From positions 33,318 through 68,376 of the forward strand of contig DEBD01000037.1 in the NCBI GenBank assembly GCA_002348385.1: a stretch of 35,059 bases of DNA, read 5' to 3'. Both the position numbers and the translations under genes were made by a program. This DNA comes from Gammaproteobacteria bacterium UBA2965. Its GTDB lineage: Bacteria; Pseudomonadota; Gammaproteobacteria; Pseudomonadales; Azotimanducaceae. The stretch's first letter is position 1. The number at the start of each line of letters is the position of its first letter. Of this stretch, positions 32,499-35,059 are shown one piece after another. The notes under the pieces were generated by a model, which saw only the letters and a list, made by a program, of their open reading frames with translations, ran no database searches and was not told where the DNA came from.

Positions 32499-32540
32499 GC
32501 AGGCATGTCGGCTCGCCCCCGATCGGCCGCGGGCGTAGGT

Positions 32541-34562
32541 CTAAGCCATTAGCTTTTGCGCGCGAATATTGCGAATCTGGTCGCGCACCTGGGCAGCTTC
32601 CTCGAATTCCAGATTCTTCGCGTGTTCCAGCATCTGCTCTTCGAGCTGCTCGAGCAATCTGCCCAGCGCCTTCGGATCGTCTGGCACCTCGATCGCCTGC
32701 GGCTGACCCTTGCGGGTAGACTTGTTGGGGCTTCGCAAGGCGCCGGCTGCGGGCGCCCGAGCGCCTTCCATCACATCGGCCACCTGCTTTTCGATGGTGC
32801 GTGGCGTGATGCCGTGCTCCTTGTTGAAGTTGAGCTGCCTGGTGCGGCGCCTTTCGGTCTCGCCGATGGCCTTGTCCATAGACCCGGTGTGCTTGTCCGC
32901 ATACAGGATGGCACGGCCGTTCACGTTGCGGGCGGCGCGCCCGATGGTCTGAATGAGGGAACGTTCCGCGCGCAGAAAACCCTCTTTGTCCGCATCCAGC
33001 ACGGCGACCAGCGACACTTCCGGCATATCCAGCCCTTCACGCAGCAGGTTGATACCCACCAGCACGTCGAACTCGCCCAGGCGCAGGTCGCGAATGATCT
33101 CCATGCGCTCCACGGTGTCGATGTCGGAGTGCAGGTAGCGCACGCGCACCCCGTGCTCGTCGAGATACTCGGTGAGATCCTCCGCCATGCGCTTGGTGAG
33201 CGTGGTCACCAGCACCCGCTCCCCTTTGGCCACGGTGTCCTGAATTTCCCCGAACAGGTCATCGACCTGGGTAGAGGCAGGCCGCACGATCACGTCCGGG
33301 TCTACAAGACCGGTGGGCCGCACCACCTGCTCCACCACGGCCCCGGCGCGCTCGCCCTCATAATCACCCGGTGTGGCGGACACGAAGATGGTCTGCGGCG
33401 CGAGGGCTTCCCACTCGTCGAAGCGCAGCGGCCGGTTGTCGAGCGCTGACGGTAGCCGAAACCCATACTCCACCAGCGTCTCCTTGCGCGACCGGTCGCC
33501 TTTGTACATGCCGCCTATCTGAGGCACCGTGACGTGGCTTTCATCCACGATGAGCAACGCGTTCCTGGGCAGATAGTCGAACAGCGTGGGAGGCGGCTCG
33601 CCGGGCTCCCGGCCCGACAGGTAGCGCGAGTAGTTCTCGATTCCGCTGCAATAACCCAGCTCCTGGATCATCTCTAGATCGAAACGCGTCCGCTGCTCCA
33701 GGCGCTGTGCCTCCACCAGCTTGTGGTTCGTCTGCAGATACTTCAGGCGATCCTGCAGCTCTTCCTTTATGTAATCGAGCACGCCCAGGATGCGCTCGCG
33801 CGGGGTGACATAGTGGGTTTTAGGGAACACCGTGTAGCGGGGCACACGATTTATGATCTCCCCGGTGAGGGGATCGAACACAGAAATATTCTCTATCTCC
33901 TCATCGAACAGCTCAATGCGCACCGCCTCTTTCTCGCTTTCGGCGGGAAACACGTCTACCACGTCGCCGCGCACGCGGTACGTGCCGCGCTGGAAAACCA
34001 TGTCGTTGCGCGTGTACTGCAGCTCTGCCAGCCTCCTGAGCACCCAACGCTGATCGACCCGATCGCCCCGATCCAGGTGCAGGACCATGCGCAGGTAGGA
34101 CTGTGGGTCTCCCAGGCCATAGATGGCGGAAACGGAGGCAACGATGATGGTGTCGGTTCGCTCCAACAGCGCCTTGGTGGCCGACAGGCGCATCTGCTCG
34201 ATATGCGCGTTGATGGACGAGTCTTTTTCTATATAGGTGTCAGATGCGGGAACGTAGGCTTCCGGTTGGTAGTAGTCGTAATAAGAGACGAAGTACTCCA
34301 CCGAATTGTGCGGGAAGAACTCCCGAAACTCGCCGTACAGCTGGGCCGCCAGCGTCTTGTTCGGCGCTAGCACCAGAGTGGGCCTCTGCACGCGTTCGAT
34401 GACGTTGGCCACCGTGAAGGTTTTGCCGGACCCGGTGACTCCCAGCAGCGTCTGGTGGCTGAGCCCGGCGGATAGCCCCTCTACCAGCTCATCGATGGCA
34501 CCCGGCTGATCACCTGCCGGGGCGTAGTCGGCCACCACCTTGAAGTCTGCAACGGGTTGCAA
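32541..34562 (-). CDS. uvrB: Excinuclease ABC subunit B
   Basis: 673 aa, the usual length. Walker A is GVTGSGKTFT; the beta-hairpin YYDYYQPEAYVPASDTYIEKD is the damage-probing segment; ESHVTVPQIGGMYKGDRSRKETLVEYGFRLPSALDNRPL is the DEAD-type motif II region. Motifs V-VI are GINLLREGLDMPEVSLVAVLDADKEGFLR and QTIGRAARN. A C-terminal UVR domain (LEEQMLEHAKNLEFEEAAQVRDQI) binds UvrC. It verifies damage in nucleotide excision repair. The start must be TTG 34562: a nearby ATG at 34569 is out of frame because of a 10-base tandem duplication. No SOS box was seen. Confidence 0.97.
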   Translation of the reverse strand: MQPVADFKVVADYAPAGDQPGAIDELVEGLSAGLSHQTLLGVTGSGKTFTVANVIERVQRPTLVLAPNKTLAAQLYGEFREFFPHNSVEYFVSYYDYYQPEAYVPASDTYIEKDSSINAHIEQMRLSATKALLERTDTIIVASVSAIYGLGDPQSYLRMVLHLDRGDRVDQRWVLRRLAELQYTRNDMVFQRGTYRVRGDVVDVFPAESEKEAVRIELFDEEIENISVFDPLTGEIINRVPRYTVFPKTHYVTPRERILGVLDYIKEELQDRLKYLQTNHKLVEAQRLEQRTRFDLEMIQELGYCSGIENYSRYLSGREPGEPPPTLFDYLPRNALLIVDESHVTVPQIGGMYKGDRSRKETLVEYGFRLPSALDNRPLRFDEWEALAPQTIFVSATPGDYEGERAGAVVEQVVRPTGLVDPDVIVRPASTQVDDLFGEIQDTVAKGERVLVTTLTKRMAEDLTEYLDEHGVRVRYLHSDIDTVERMEIIRDLRLGEFDVLVGINLLREGLDMPEVSLVAVLDADKEGFLRAERSLIQTIGRAARNVNGRAILYADKHTGSMDKAIGETERRRTRQLNFNKEHGITPRTIEKQVADVMEGARAPAAGALRSPNKSTRKGQPQAIEVPDDPKALGRLLEQLEEQMLEHAKNLEFEEAAQVRDQIRNIRAQKLMA

Positions 34563-34566
34563 CGGG
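34547..34566 (-). repeat. 10-bp tandem duplication at the uvrB start
   Basis: The reverse strand reads ATG then CCCGTTGCAA CCCGTTGCAG. The two 10-base units differ in the last base only. Removing one unit would place the ATG in frame with uvrB (Met-Pro-Val-Ala-Asp-Phe-Lys). As written, the ATG frame runs to a stop after 19 codons. Confidence 0.9.
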
Positions 34567-34619
34567 CATCACCAAACATGCGGGCGCCAGATTTTAACCC
34601 AGCCGATACCTCAATACCG

Positions 34620-34871
34620 CTAGGCCACCTCGCGTGGAGCCACTGGGAGCGTTGGTGCTTGTACCTCGGGTTCAGGAACCGATGGCTCGCTTGCTTCGGC
34701 CACCCCGTTGGTCAGCAGATCGAACACCTCGAACACAATCCCGTAGCTGTATAAGTGGGACGGGCGCACCACGTCCACGTAGAACTCGCGCAGCAGCATA
34801 TTGCTGGGCTGCTGGTCGCCCGCATAGTCTTTCCACCAGCGCAGAAGGAGCTTCTGCTCCGCAATTCGCAC
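34620..34871 (-). CDS. Protein of unknown function (83 aa)
   Basis: GTG start at 34871 with GGGGGAA about 4-8 bases upstream. A basic, Trp-rich N terminus (KLLLRWWKDYAGDQQ) leads into VDVVRPSHLYSYGIVFEVFDLLTNG. A Pro/Glu-rich, probably unstructured tail (ASEPSVPEPEVQAPTLP) follows. No membrane segment or known domain recognised. It lies 57 bases upstream of uvrB in the same direction and could be cotranscribed. Confidence 0.55.
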   Translation of the reverse strand: MRIAEQKLLLRWWKDYAGDQQPSNMLLREFYVDVVRPSHLYSYGIVFEVFDLLTNGVAEASEPSVPEPEVQAPTLPVAPREVA

Positions 34872-34949
34872 GATTCCCCCTTTGCAGAATCAATATGACG
34901 TCAATCCAAACGCCACCCAATAGGGGAACGTAGTGACCGGGACGCGGGG

Positions 34950-35059
34950 CTACTTTTCCTCGGCGTCTTCGTCGGCTTCGGTTGCATCCGCTTCGTCCGA
35001 TGCGGCGTCCGCCCCCTCATCGTCAGCAGCTTCGCTCTCGGCTTCGGCGGTAGCTTCCT
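34950..35059 (-). CDS. Acidic C terminus of a protein truncated by the window edge
   Basis: The reverse strand gives about 36 residues made almost only of Glu, Asp and Ala (EATAEAESEAADDEGADAA ... EDAEEK) ending in TAG at 34950-34952. The 5' part is outside the window. Such tails occur on several proteins, for example bL25/Ctc ribosomal proteins and some translation or chaperone factors; the identity cannot be decided from the tail. Codon use favours coding over a simple repeat. Confidence 0.5.
   Translation of the reverse strand, partial: EATAEAESEAADDEGADAASDEADATEADEDAEEK

Noticed and set aside
34562..34640. LexA/SOS box upstream of uvrB.
   Set aside because: No CTGT-N8-ACAG pattern could be found before the gene.

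Overview
The window looks like a chromosomal segment of an aerobic gammaproteobacterium of moderately high GC. The best evidence is the translation cluster infC-rpmI-rplT-pheS-pheT-ihfA-merR, read right to left from about 28.4 to 22.7 kb and followed further left by a tRNA-Pro(GGG). IHF alpha, bacterial RpmI/RplT and two-subunit PheRS in this order are typical of Gammaproteobacteria. The abundance of oxygen- and quinone-dependent oxidative enzymes would suit a marine or soil degrader of hydrophobic or alcoholic carbon sources. The genus cannot be told from this window.

Layout. 0-3.7 kb: tRNA-Glu(TTC), then a leftward series: a DUF815 ATPase translationally coupled to a DUF481 outer-membrane protein, a membrane-anchored unknown, DUF503 and a GNAT. 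3.7-10.8 kb: a catabolic or detoxification stretch with a monooxygenase remnant, Nudix hydrolase, Rieske oxygenase alpha subunit, SSAT-like GNAT, class C beta-lactamase-fold esterase, and an exported VOC protein divergent from a cytochrome P450. 10.8-19.9 kb: an accessory region of mixed composition. It holds a GNAT, small membrane or exported unknowns, two PQQ dehydrogenases (heme c at the C terminus of one and the N terminus of the other), a metallo-beta-lactamase-fold hydrolase, a badly decayed GNAT ending in an attC-like sequence, and an orphan excisionase-like gene. It ends at tRNA-Pro.

20.1-22.7 kb: a divergent enoyl-CoA hydratase / Baeyer-Villiger monooxygenase pair placed between tRNA-Pro and merR. 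22.7-28.4 kb: the translation/ihfA cluster, including an unlisted 49-aa membrane protein after merR, a hairpin and small leader ORF before pheS, and a probable AUC start for infC. 28.7-35.1 kb: tRNA-Val(GAC), a secreted beta-helix protein, a sulfatase, uvrB, a small unknown, and the acidic C terminus of a protein running off the window.

Taken together, Rieske oxygenase, P450, BVMO, hydratase, quinoprotein dehydrogenases, VOC protein and esterase suggest oxidation of alcohols, ketones, terpenoids or aromatics, but they are dispersed and do not form one recognisable pathway operon. I found no CRISPR array, no complete insertion sequence, no integrase and no defence system. The most distinctive observations are sequence-level: start codons and start-site damage, missing family residues, and gene remnants.
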